A stretch of 64,000 bases of DNA from Ramlibacter sp. (GTDB taxonomy: Bacteria > Pseudomonadota > Gammaproteobacteria > Burkholderiales > Burkholderiaceae_C), in NCBI GenBank assembly GCA_013815685.1, contig JACDFR010000009.1:1-64000 (forward strand). The letters are read 5' to 3'. A model generated the notes under the pieces. The model had not been told where the DNA came from, searched no databases, and saw only the letters and a list, made by a program, of their open reading frames with translations. A program made the translations under genes and the position numbers. This document shows positions 34,845 through 42,048 of this stretch, piece by piece. Every line of letters begins with the position of its first letter. Position 1 is the stretch's first letter.

Positions 34845-34912
34845 CCCCTCCATCGAGCGGACGTGCCACGGCAGGCTTCGCCTGCCGCGTCACGCCGCTC
34901 ATGTCGAACGTT
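34839..34912 (+). other. attC site 1, interrupted by an IS element
   Basis: R'' box GCCTAAC (34839-34845) is the exact complement of the cassette's own first core GTTAGGC. It is followed by a long imperfect hairpin (CGAGCGG / CCGCTC outer arms, GGCAGGC TTC GCCTGCC tip), the textbook attC fold. The right core is cut after GTT at 34912, where the IS1182-family element begins; TTAGCC reappears beyond the element at 36320. Confidence 0.8.
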
Positions 34913-36318
34913 GAGGCTGTAAAAAAACCTCTGCCAATCGTGATTCTCGTCAGCGCCGGGATTGCAAGAAACGTTTTCAATGCGATGCAAACGTCTCTAT
35001 AGAACCATGGCCCGCTACAAACCTCAAGACCGCAACAGCCTGTTGTTGCCCGTGGTGTTGTCCGAGCAGATCGTGCCCGGCAGCTTCGCCTTTGCGCTGG
35101 ACTACCTGGTTGATCACGAACTGGACCTCACGGCCATGGACGCCAAGTTCAAGAACGACGAAGTCGGCGCCAGTGCCTATGACCCGCGCGTCATGCTCAA
35201 GATCGTGCTGCTGGCCTACAGCCAGGGGGCTGGTATCGAGCCGGGCCATCGAGCAAGCCTGTCTTCGCAACGCCAGAACCGCAAAGGCCAGGAACTCAAG
35301 ACCAACGTCACCGACCCCGACAGCGCCAAGATGGCCACCAGCAAAGGCGTCATCCAGGGCTACGCCGCGCAGGCGGCAGTCGACAGCGCCCACCAGGTCA
35401 TCATCGCCGCCGCCGTCATTGGCTCAGGCTCCGAGCAGGCCATGCTGGTGCCCATAATCGAGCAGGTGGCGGCGTACCGTACCGCCCAGACATTGATCAC
35501 GGCGGATGCGGGCTACCACAGCGATGCCAATGTGCAGCATCTCAAGGACAACAACATCCCTGCGCTGATTGCAGACAACCAGATGCGCAGCCGCGACGAA
35601 CGCTTTGCCGGGCAAGAAAAATACAAAGACAAGCCCGACCCGCTGTCTGAGAAGAAAGCGACAGGACAGGCCAAAGACACCAAACGCTTTCAACCCAAAG
35701 ATTTCAGCTTCAACGACAACAACACGGCCACTTGCCCGGCGCGCAAATTGATGATCAGCCCAGGCAGCATCTACACCAGCGTCAGAGGGTTGCAGTACCA
35801 GACGTACACAGCCAGGGCGGTGGATTGCAATGCGTGCAAACTCAGTGGCCAATGCCTCAGAGGCCCACTCAAGCCCAACGACGGCCGCGGGCGGCAAGTG
35901 ACTCGTTTCGAGCCCAAGGCGAGGGACCCGCAAAGTGCCATGGAGCGCATGCGCCAGGCGATTGACTCACCCAAAGGCAGACAGCTGTATAGCCAGCGCA
36001 TCGGCACGGTGGAGCCGGTGTTGGCAACATCCGGTACAACAAGCGCCTGGCCCGCCTGAACCACAGGGGGCGCATCAAGGTCAACACGCAGTGGATGCTG
36101 TACTGCATGGTGCACAACATAGAGAAACTGTCCGGCACGAACCTGGGGCGCCAGGCGGTTCAATAGAAGGGCAATCAGACCCGAGAGCGATCATCGGCGG
36201 TAACAGGAGGCGAAATTGCGGCACACTTTGCGCATGAACCCCCAATTCCTGAATGCCGATCCGCGAAAGAGACACAGCCCAAATGGCGTGCGCGTAGATC
36301 GGGTTTATTTACAGCCTC
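34913..36318 (+). mobile_element. IS1182-family insertion sequence, decayed
   Basis: The element is bounded by inverted ends: GAGGCTGTAAAAAAACC on the left and the complement of GAGGCTGTAAATAAACC on the right (one mismatch in 17). It spans about 1.4 kb around a broken IS1182-type transposase. It sits exactly in the right core box of attC 1, splitting GTT from TTAGCC; a two-base TT duplication is possible but not certain. Confidence 0.8.
35007..36166 (+). pseudogene. IS1182-family transposase, frameshifted with internal deletion
   Basis: The start MARYKPQDRNSLLLPVVLSE and the C-terminal zinc-ribbon region DCNACKLSGQCLRG identify an IS1182-type transposase. Lesions: an extra G in a G5 run near 35227 shifts the frame (the true reading SQGLVSSRAIEQACLRN is in another frame); about 100 codons around the first catalytic Asp are missing before NRKGQELKTNVTDPDSAKM; and one base is lost near 36023, after which RYNKRLARLNHRGRIKVNTQ continues out of frame to TAG 36166. 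Non-functional. Confidence 0.85.
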
Positions 36319-36349
36319 ATTAGCCCTCGAGAGTCGCGCTCGTGGAGCT

Positions 36350-36646
36350 TCAGCGATCTTGCCAATACCCCGGACGCTTACGCTGATGCGAAATTGCGAA
36401 GACGGTCACTTGCTGCGCGATGACCTCATACATAACCGTGTACGGGAAGTGCCTGAGGTGGTAGCGTCGGATCCCGTCGTCGTTTTTAGGCCAATCCTTG
36501 GCCGTGGAGACCAGTCCGTCGATGGCGTCAAACAGCTCGGTACGGAAGGCGTCCGCGGCTATCGGACTTCTGTCGAAATACCAGAGGGACGCCTCGCGGG
36601 CTTCTGCCTCCGCTTCGGGCAGTACTTCGACTTCGAAGGAACTCAA
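36350..36646 (-). CDS. ParE/RelE-like toxin (integron cassette 2)
   Basis: A 98-residue type II toxin: FEVEVLPEAEAEAREASLWY, FRTELFDAIDGL, GIRRYHLRHFPYTVMYEV and VTVFAISHQRKRPGYW, the standard ParE/RelE beta-sheet with its C-terminal basic residues. ParE members inhibit gyrase and RelE members cut mRNA; the long N-terminal helix favours ParE. Its ATG overlaps the antitoxin stop (ATGA). The pair is encoded against the cassette direction, as is usual for toxin-antitoxin cassettes that carry their own promoter. Confidence 0.87.
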   Translation of the reverse strand: MSSFEVEVLPEAEAEAREASLWYFDRSPIAADAFRTELFDAIDGLVSTAKDWPKNDDGIRRYHLRHFPYTVMYEVIAQQVTVFAISHQRKRPGYWQDR

Positions 36647-36867
36647 AGGGAGCCGAGGCGCTGTCGAACTTCAGCCCAAGGAGCGGGTAGTACTCGCCCG
36701 GCGCGCAGCTCTGCGCGGCGTCGATTCACTTCGGCGCGCCACTGCTCGGATATCGTCGCCTCGTCGGCCGTTTCGAGGCTGTCGAGAAGGGCAACCGCCA
36801 GAGCTGAGCGTTCCTCGACCGGAAGGCCAAGGACCTCGTCCAGAAGGTGGACCACGCGAGCGTTCAT
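36643..36867 (-). CDS. antitoxin of the ParE-like toxin (addiction-module family)
   Basis: A 74-residue protein: MNARVVHLLDEVLGLPVEER, SALAVALLDSLE, ISEQWRAEVNRRRAELRAGR. The LP-x-ER-x-xLA-x-xLLDSL plus EV-x-RR-x-E pattern is that of the putative addiction-module component family paired with ParE toxins. ATG 36867 is chosen since it matches the family start; a 24-codon upstream extension would run into the attC site. It would bind the toxin and the shared promoter, which should lie in 36868-36912. Confidence 0.82.
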   Translation of the reverse strand: MNARVVHLLDEVLGLPVEERSALAVALLDSLETADEATISEQWRAEVNRRRAELRAGRVLPAPWAEVRQRLGSL

Positions 36868-36912
36868 AGCTGGCAGTTTAGCACTGCAGGTATCACTGCG
36901 GAAGGGATCGAT

Positions 36913-36993
36913 GGATAACATGTCAATCGACACGGACACACACCTGCTACGCCTCAGGCGCGCAGGTGTGTGCCGGTCATCTTCACGTTAAGC
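36913..36993 (+). other. attC site 2
   Basis: Left box GGATAAC (36913-36919) and right core GTTAAGC (36987-36993) bracket a clear imperfect hairpin with arms ACGGACACACACCTGC and GCAGGTGTGTGCCGGT around a short loop. Length is 81 bases, within the usual attC range. GGATAAC differs by one base from the complement expected for cassette 2's start (GGCTAAC). Confidence 0.8.
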
Positions 36994-36998
36994 CTCAG

Positions 36999-37352
36999 AT
37001 GAAAAACCTTGGGCTCCTGCTTGCAGTGTTGCTAAACGGACCGTTCTTGATTCTGGCCTGCATTGCGGCTGCAGATCGCGAACTTGAAGCTGCGCCGCGC
37101 ATTACCGCCGGACTCGTTACCTTAGCCCTCGCGGCCGCGCTCGTGCTCTTGCTGCTAGTGCGGGTGCGCAGGCTGCCCGCGAATGGTTCTCGGCTCATGG
37201 CCTATTTATGCCTTGCTGTTCCCCTCCTGTGGTTAGCCGGTTCGATGGACAGGGGCATCATCTCGGGCCAGGAGTGGGCGTTTCTGATTGTGGTGTGCCT
37301 GGTGACCGTTGGGACGTGGTATGTCTTCAGGCTGCTCCGCAAACCGGCTTAA
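36999..37352 (+). CDS. small integral membrane protein (integron cassette 3)
   Basis: A 117-residue protein that I cannot assign to a family. It has four hydrophobic segments: LGLLLAVLLNGPFLILACIA, TAGLVTLALAAALVLLLLV, LMAYLCLAVPLLWLAG and WAFLIVVCLVTVGTWYVF, separated by short charged loops and ending in RLLRKPA. The ATG lies 5 bases after the core site. The stop overlaps the attC box of its own cassette, as is normal for cassettes. A four-helix inner-membrane protein of unknown role. Confidence 0.7.
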   Translation: MKNLGLLLAVLLNGPFLILACIAAADRELEAAPRITAGLVTLALAAALVLLLLVRVRRLPANGSRLMAYLCLAVPLLWLAGSMDRGIISGQEWAFLIVVCLVTVGTWYVFRLLRKPA

Positions 37353-37436
37353 CAGGTCAGTCAGCACGGACGCCCAGAGGCGTCTGGCCGCTGCGCGGCC
37401 CACCTTGAGTGGGCGCCGGTTACTTTTACGTTATGC
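37347..37436 (+). other. attC site 3
   Basis: R'' GCTTAAC (37347-37353) is the exact complement of the cassette 3 core GTTAAGC. The right core is GTTATGC (37430-37436). Between them lies an imperfect palindrome (CGGACGCCCA matching TGGGCGCCGG, with an inner GGCCGC/GCGGCC stem) and the common CCGGTTACTTTTACGTTA ending. Length 90 bases. Confidence 0.85.
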
Positions 37437-37460
37437 CTCATTCAAGAACGCGAGGGCATC

Positions 37461-37607
37461 ATGATCCAGTGCAAGTGCGGCTGTGGCGCCGTCGTGAAGA
37501 AGGGCCGTGTGTTCCTGAATAAGGAGCACCAGATTCGGTGGCTGAATGCAGGTGGCGCTGCGGAACTGAACGCACTTCTTCCTGACGAAGTGAGAGTCCG
37601 GGGCTGA
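37461..37607 (+). CDS. tiny Cys-rich cassette protein with a possible read-through extension (cassette 4)
   Basis: A 48-codon ORF: MIQCKCGCGAVVKKGRVFLN, KEHQIRWLNAGGAAELNALL and DEVRVRG-stop. The C-x-C-x-C start suggests one half of a metal-binding ribbon. After the TGA at 37605 the same frame continues uninterrupted for 39 more codons (AGVAALESGRLAKASKLGAA, KVRAIAQRVREGGG) to a TGA at 37725, just before the attC box. That looks like the second half of one ~90-residue protein interrupted by a stop. No known family recognised. Confidence 0.5.
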   Translation: MIQCKCGCGAVVKKGRVFLNKEHQIRWLNAGGAAELNALLPDEVRVRG

Positions 37608-37740
37608 CTTACAGCTGGCGTTGCAGCCCTGGAAAGTGGGCGCCTGGCGAAGGCATCAAAGCTGGGCGCCGCAAAAGTCCGCGCAATTGCGCAACGAGTC
37701 CGCGAGGGCGGCGGCCACAAAACATGAATGGCGGCGTGAG

Positions 37741-37920
37741 GCATAACAGTCGTTCGACGCGGACGCCCAGGTGCTTCAGTGCGCGTCGCGCACACGCCTC
37801 CCGGTCGCCGGCCCCCCGCTTCAGAATAGTTGTCGCCTCCATAGAACCAAGAACCCGGGGGCGGCGATGAAGGACAGAAGTGGCTCGCGAAAAACGGGTT
37901 TTGCTACAGCCTCGTTAGCC
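37741..37920 (+). other. attC site 4, unusually long
   Basis: R'' GCATAAC (37741-37747) is the exact complement of the cassette 4 core GTTATGC. The right core is GTTAGCC (37914-37920). At 180 bases the site is much longer than its neighbours, and the segment between 37820 and 37910 does not pair simply with the left half. It may hold an insertion or part of another attC. Confidence 0.65.
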
Positions 37921-38310
37921 CGCAGTGAGCGCGACGGTGTGGGCCGGAAATTCGCGCAAAAGCTTTTTATCCATCGTGACCAGCTTCGTTCCGAACCGCA
38001 TCGCCAAGGCGACAAACTCGCAGTCGTACGCCGAGCAATTGCTGTCCCGCACAAGTTCGAGGACGCTCAGCGAATCAATATCAAACTCCGAAGCAGCAAG
38101 CAGGCTCTCGGCCTCAGTTTGCATTTCGTGCGCCTGCTTGAAGGTCAGCGTCCCTCGCCTCAGGTACCCCGCCAGAATATTCCGAAACTCGCTGCGCCAG
38201 AGTGCGGGCGCAGCCCATTCGAGGTCGCGCTCAAGCAGCGCCTCTGCAAGAGGCGTGTACTCGCCCGGCAGGTACAAGTACGCTATTACGTTGGAATCCA
38301 CAACAATCAT
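37915..38310 (-). CDS. vapC: VapC-type PIN-domain toxin (integron cassette 5)
   Basis: A 131-residue PIN ribonuclease. The acidic site is complete: Asp5 (MIVVDSNVIAYL), Glu41 (LWRSEFRNIL), Asp96 (SAYDCEFVALA) and Asp114 (VTMDKKLL). VapC toxins cleave tRNA or rRNA. The ATG overlaps the antitoxin stop (38307-38310). The stop codon itself lies inside the attC core GTTAGCC, so the cassette boundary forms the C-terminus. Encoded against the cassette direction. Confidence 0.9.
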   Translation of the reverse strand: MIVVDSNVIAYLYLPGEYTPLAEALLERDLEWAAPALWRSEFRNILAGYLRRGTLTFKQAHEMQTEAESLLAASEFDIDSLSVLELVRDSNCSAYDCEFVALAMRFGTKLVTMDKKLLREFPAHTVALTAG

Positions 38311-38558
38311 GCGCGGCCTTCTCGCTTTAGCGCGTCTATGTCGCGCGGCCGGAACTTGGTCTGCGTCAGCGCACCACGAAGAGCACGCGCGCGTACCAGG
38401 CGTTCACTGGCAGCCACCCTCGCAGGCAACAGCACCGACTCCAGGCACACAATCGCCTCACCGTTCAGGCTCCGATGGTGGGTTTCGGCCGAAAGCCTCA
38501 GCCGCTCATACACTGCGTCCGGAATGTTCTTCAACGTCAAAGTAGTAGGCATAGTCAC
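38307..38558 (-). CDS. vapB: VapB/FitA-type antitoxin
   Basis: An 83-residue protein with an N-terminal ribbon-helix-helix (TTLTLKNIPDAVYERLRLSA, ETHHRSLNGEAIVCLE) typical of Arc/FitA-like VapB antitoxins. A C-terminal basic tail would thread into the VapC active site. Start at 38558 or 38552. It would repress the operon from a promoter in 38559-38620. Confidence 0.85.
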   Translation of the reverse strand: MTMPTTLTLKNIPDAVYERLRLSAETHHRSLNGEAIVCLESVLLPARVAASERLVRARALRGALTQTKFRPRDIDALKREGRA

Positions 38559-38914
38559 TCCAATTCACGAATAAACCATTATGGTTCCGTTTTGGTTCCT
38601 GGTCAAGCTCGCGCTCCTCGGGCAGCGGGCTAACATGTCGTATATGGACTCCCCCGCAACGGCAAGAAACTGACCGACATTTTTAGCCTGGGTGAACGCG
38701 TGCAGTCGTATATCCGGCATCTGAGGGGGGCTCGCAGTGGCCCGTGCCGACATGGAATCTGCTCACACGGTGCCAATCGATACGAACGGCAGGCAAGCTG
38801 CCGGAAATGTTATCGGCATCGAAGTGTGATGGTGCGAACCGGTTAGCCATGAGGGATCGATCAATCTCGTCGCAACGCGGGAATGGGAAACAGCTCTTTC
38901 TTGGGTGACGGTAT
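38559..38914. other. non-coding stretch closing the cassette array, attC 5 candidate
   Basis: No ORF is supported in these 356 bases. GGCTAAC at 38628-38634 is the exact complement of the cassette 5 core GTTAGCC, so cassette 5 ends here. A GTTAGCC at 38842-38848 could be the matching right core, but the intervening 200 bases show no convincing attC fold, so the site is probably degenerate or disrupted. The promoter of vapBC should lie near 38570-38600. Confidence 0.4.
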
Positions 38915-39124
38915 TCAGGCCGGCATGACGAACGCCTGGCGGCTCAGCTTCTTGTTGACGGACTGCGCCTCATCGAATTTCTCCTTGTCACGCAGCGTCG
39001 CGTAGCAAATGCGCGCCAGCTTGTTGGCCAGGGCGCAGGCGGCCTTGTTGTGGTTTGAGTGGCCCTGCACCTCCAGGGCCCAGCTACGAACGCCGTGCAC
39101 TTCGCGGCCCTTGCCACGCGCCAC
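38915..39124 (-). pseudogene. C-terminal fragment of an IS110-family transposase
   Basis: Sixty-nine codons read VRSWALEVQGHSNHNKAACA, LANKLARICYATLRDKEKFD and KKLSRQAFVMPA-stop. The NHNKAACALANKLARI block and the (A/V)MPA end are typical of the C-terminus of IS110-type transposases, including the IS1111 group. The N-terminal DEDD domain and the rest are missing; the break on the right joins directly to the Lnt-like gene. Confidence 0.82.
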
Positions 39125-39138
39125 GCAAGCCGCGGCGC

Positions 39139-40917
39139 ATGGGATTGGTCCAGCCGAACATCGTGGATTACGAACGCAGGCGTCAGGAGCAGGGCGCCTA
39201 CGCGGTCGTGCGCGAGGTGCTCGATACGCACTTCGCGATGACCCACGACGCAGTCATGCGGCAACGCGCCGACGCGGTGCTGTGGTCGGAGACGACATAC
39301 CCCACCACATTCGGCCATCCCAAGAGCGAGGCCGGCGCCGAACTCGACCGCGAGCTCCTCGGCGTCGTCAGCTCCGCCGGGGTACCGCTCGTGTTCGGGA
39401 CTTACGATGTAGACGCGGCCGGCGAATACAACGCGGCCGCGTTCGTGGTGCCGGGCACGGACCTGCTGGGCTTTTACCGCAAGTCCCGCCTGTTCCCGCT
39501 CACCGAGTACGTGCCCGCCTGGCTCGACGGGCCGGCTTTCCGGCGCTGGCTGCCGTGGACGGGCACCTGGCGGCCGGGCACGGGCGCACGGGTGTTTCCG
39601 TTGCGCCTGGCCGACGGCCGCGAGATCCCGGTGTTGCCAATGATCTGCCTCGACGACGTGGATACCAACCTCGCCATCGACGGCGCCCGGCTGGGTGCGC
39701 AGGCCATCCTGACCATGTCGAACGATGCCTGGTTCACCGACCACCCCCAGGGTGCGCGAATGCACCAGGCCGCGGCGGCGTTCCGCAGCATCGAAACGCG
39801 CCTGCCGCAATTCCGCGTCACCACGAACGGCTACAGCGCCGTGATCGACGCGACCGGCGCTGTGCTCGCCGGGTCGCGCATGGGCGAACGCACGCTGGTG
39901 ATGGGAGACGTGCCCGTCGGGGCGCCGCCGCGCACGCTCATGGTGACCTGGGGCGACTGGGTCGGGCTCGCGGGGACCGCGTTCCTCGTGCTGCTGGCCC
40001 TCGCGGCGGCATTCCCCTCCTGGCGCACGCGCGGCACGCAGGAAGCGCAGGCACCGGCAAATTCGATGGCGTTCGCCAATGACGTGGCCGTGCTGCCGCC
40101 GGCTGCCCGCCTTGCCGCGGGCGCGCTGCGCGCCTTCGCGCGCGGCAGCCTGCTCTGGATGTGCGCGGCCATGCTGCTCAGCGACGCGTTGCGGGCGAAC
40201 ACGCTGGCCCAGATCCGCACATTCGCCGCCTTCTTCCTTGCCCCCGAGGCCGCCGCGTGGTGCCTGCTGCTCGCCTTTGCCGCGCGGGCCTCGATCCAGA
40301 ACAGCGTGCTCGTGCTGTCACGCGGCGCGCAGCGCCTCGAACTGCCGGTGCGGGACATCGACGCCGTCGAAGCATGGCGCGTGCCCATCCCCGGCCCCGG
40401 CGCTTCGCTGCGGATGGCCTCGGGCCAACGCTGGCGGTACGGGCTGGCGATCGGCGATCCCACAGCCCTGGCGCGGGCGCTAGCCGCGGCAGGTGGCGCG
40501 CCGGTGCAGGAGAACATGCCTTCGCGCGAGACGGCGTACGCGCAAGCCCGCTGGGCGATCCGGCGTGGGCGCCTCGACCGGCCGATTGCGAAGTTCGTCC
40601 TGTTCCCGCTCGTGCTCGCGCTGCCGGCGTTTCGCCTGCACCAGCACATTGCCTACGGCAACGGATTCGGCGAGTTCTACATGTTCGGGCTGAAGGCTTA
40701 CCTCACGGCCTTCGCGCTCTGGTGGGCCGCGTGGGCCATCGGCGTCGTGCTGGCCGCCGCCGCGCTGCGCGCGGTGATCGAAGCCGGCACGCTGATCGCG
40801 GTGCTTCTGCGTCCCCGAGAGGCGGTCGGTATCCGGCACTGGCTCGAACGTCTCGGCCTCGCCGCCCTCTACCTCGGCCTGCCGGCGTGGCTGCTTTTAC
40901 GTATCGTCAGCGGGTAA
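39139..40917 (+). CDS. apolipoprotein N-acyltransferase-like protein, 5'-truncated
   Basis: About 592 residues. A carbon-nitrogen hydrolase domain has the Lnt-type triad Glu51 (LWSETTYPTTF), Lys115 (FYRKSRLFPLTEYVP) and Cys170 (LPMICLDDV), followed by at least five membrane segments (GTAFLVLLALAAAFPSW, LLWMCAAMLL, FVLFPLVLALPAF, FALWWAAWAIGVVL and a C-terminal one). Lnt normally carries six N-terminal membrane helices; here family similarity starts abruptly at GLVQPNIVD next to an IS110 fragment, so the 5' end was lost. It may be non-functional. The long C-terminal membrane part is unlike E. coli Lnt. Confidence 0.65.
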   Translation: MGLVQPNIVDYERRRQEQGAYAVVREVLDTHFAMTHDAVMRQRADAVLWSETTYPTTFGHPKSEAGAELDRELLGVVSSAGVPLVFGTYDVDAAGEYNAAAFVVPGTDLLGFYRKSRLFPLTEYVPAWLDGPAFRRWLPWTGTWRPGTGARVFPLRLADGREIPVLPMICLDDVDTNLAIDGARLGAQAILTMSNDAWFTDHPQGARMHQAAAAFRSIETRLPQFRVTTNGYSAVIDATGAVLAGSRMGERTLVMGDVPVGAPPRTLMVTWGDWVGLAGTAFLVLLALAAAFPSWRTRGTQEAQAPANSMAFANDVAVLPPAARLAAGALRAFARGSLLWMCAAMLLSDALRANTLAQIRTFAAFFLAPEAAAWCLLLAFAARASIQNSVLVLSRGAQRLELPVRDIDAVEAWRVPIPGPGASLRMASGQRWRYGLAIGDPTALARALAAAGGAPVQENMPSRETAYAQARWAIRRGRLDRPIAKFVLFPLVLALPAFRLHQHIAYGNGFGEFYMFGLKAYLTAFALWWAAWAIGVVLAAAALRAVIEAGTLIAVLLRPREAVGIRHWLERLGLAALYLGLPAWLLLRIVSG

Positions 40918-40950
40918 TCGAATGGTCAGCCACAACAACAGGAATCGGAC

Positions 40951-41382
40951 GTGCCGCTAATCTGGTCGCAATCGGTCGATGGCCTCGACTGGAATGAGCT
41001 CTCTGCCCTCTACGCCGCCGCGCCTCTCGGAAACAAGAGTCCGGCCGGCTTGAAGACCGCATTCACAAACAGCATGTTCAGGTGCTTCGTCCACGAGGGC
41101 GGAAAGCTTGTGGGTGTCGGCCGGGCGCTTGCTGATGGAGTGGATTGCTCATACATCTGCGACGTCGCGATGCTTCCCAGCCATCAAGGCCTTGGCCTCG
41201 GCAAGCAGATCGTCGCTAAACTCGTTAGCCTGTCCAGCGGACACAAGAAAATCATCCTTTACTCGGTGCCGGGTAAAGAATCGTTCTACAAGAAGCTGGG
41301 GTTCAAGCGTATGAGCACCGCCATGGCAATCTTCGGAAATCAAACGCTCGCTCTGGAGCAAGGATACGTGGATGAGACCTGA
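40951..41382 (+). CDS. GNAT family N-acetyltransferase
   Basis: A 143-residue acetyltransferase: LVGVGRALADGVDCSYICDV, AMLPSHQGLGLGKQIVAKLV with the Q-x-x-G-x-G acetyl-CoA loop, then SVPGKESFYKKLGFKR. Lower GC than most neighbours suggests recent acquisition. It starts 34 bases after the Lnt-like gene. Substrate unknown; small GNAT genes are common in mobile and integron regions, but no attC site was found around it. Confidence 0.85.
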   Translation: MPLIWSQSVDGLDWNELSALYAAAPLGNKSPAGLKTAFTNSMFRCFVHEGGKLVGVGRALADGVDCSYICDVAMLPSHQGLGLGKQIVAKLVSLSSGHKKIILYSVPGKESFYKKLGFKRMSTAMAIFGNQTLALEQGYVDET

Positions 41383-41462
41383 ATCTTCACCAATCGGCGC
41401 TCTCCAATGTTTGGCCGGCGGCCGAGGTTCAGGCAAGTGGCATCTTTGCAAAAGGGGCAGTA

Positions 41463-41636
41463 ATGGCGGAGATCAATGAGGACTCTGCAGTTGTCGTGAT
41501 CGATGTGCAGCAAGGGCTTTGCGAGGGCGATGGAAAGGCCTTCGAGTGCGAAGCGATCATCGCTCGCATCAACGCCCTCACACGCAAGGCAAGAAGCGCG
41601 GGCATTCCCGCCGATCTCGTGGACTTCGCGCCGTGA
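41463..41636 (+). pseudogene. truncated isochorismatase-family hydrolase
   Basis: A 57-codon ORF reads MAEINEDSAVVVIDVQQGLC, EGDGKAFECEAIIARINALT and RKARSAGIP, then stops. This is the first strand (with the catalytic Asp in VVIDVQ) and first helix of a cysteine hydrolase of the isochorismatase family, normally 180-210 residues. The rest, including the Lys and Cys of the triad, is missing. Its TGA overlaps the ATG of crcB, so the break lies exactly at the crcB junction. Confidence 0.72.
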
Positions 41637-42025
41637 TGCCCATGGCAGATTTCCTCTGGGTCGGCATTGGCGGCCTGCTCGGGTCGATGGCACGGTATGC
41701 GGTGGCATTGGCCTTCGCGGGCGCGCCGGCCTCGAGCCGCTTTCCGGTGGCGACACTGATCGTCAACCTGGTGGGCTGCGCGTTGATCGGCGTCCTCGCG
41801 GGCTGGTTCGAGCGAAACGCGGCACTCGGCGCGGGCTTGCGCCTGTTCCTCCTGACCGGCGTCCTGGGCGGCTTCACGACTTTCTCGGCCTTCGGCCTCG
41901 AGACGATCACGCTGCTGCGCCGCGGAGAGCCCGCGTTGGCGCTTGCCTACGTGGCCGCCAGCGTGGTGCTGGGCCTGCTGGCCGTCTGGTTGGGCCTGCG
42001 GCTGGCGGGTTCCCCGGGCTTGTAA
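41636..42025 (+). CDS. crcB: fluoride ion channel CrcB/Fluc
   Basis: A 129-residue membrane protein with four helices: FLWVGIGGLLGSMARYAVAL, FPVATLIVNLVGCALIGVLA, GLRLFLLTGVLGGFTTFSAF and the C-terminal YVAASVVLGLLAVWLGLRLA. The GGxxGSxxRY, N-x-x-GC and GGFTTFSTF-like signatures define the Fluc family, which exports fluoride as an antiparallel dimer. Start is ATG 41636 or 41642. No fluoride riboswitch-like leader was recognised upstream. Confidence 0.92.
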   Translation: MPMADFLWVGIGGLLGSMARYAVALAFAGAPASSRFPVATLIVNLVGCALIGVLAGWFERNAALGAGLRLFLLTGVLGGFTTFSAFGLETITLLRRGEPALALAYVAASVVLGLLAVWLGLRLAGSPGL

Positions 42026-42048
42026 GCGGCCACGCAATAATCGCGGCC

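Noticed and set aside
38628..38848. GTTAGCC at 38842 as the right core of a full attC 5
   Set aside because: It is 214 bases from the left box with no convincing pairing between; kept only as a low-confidence candidate.
39055..39138. A longer start for the Lnt-like gene
   Set aside because: The added codons are antisense to the IS110 fragment and bear no resemblance to Lnt; the real upstream part is missing.
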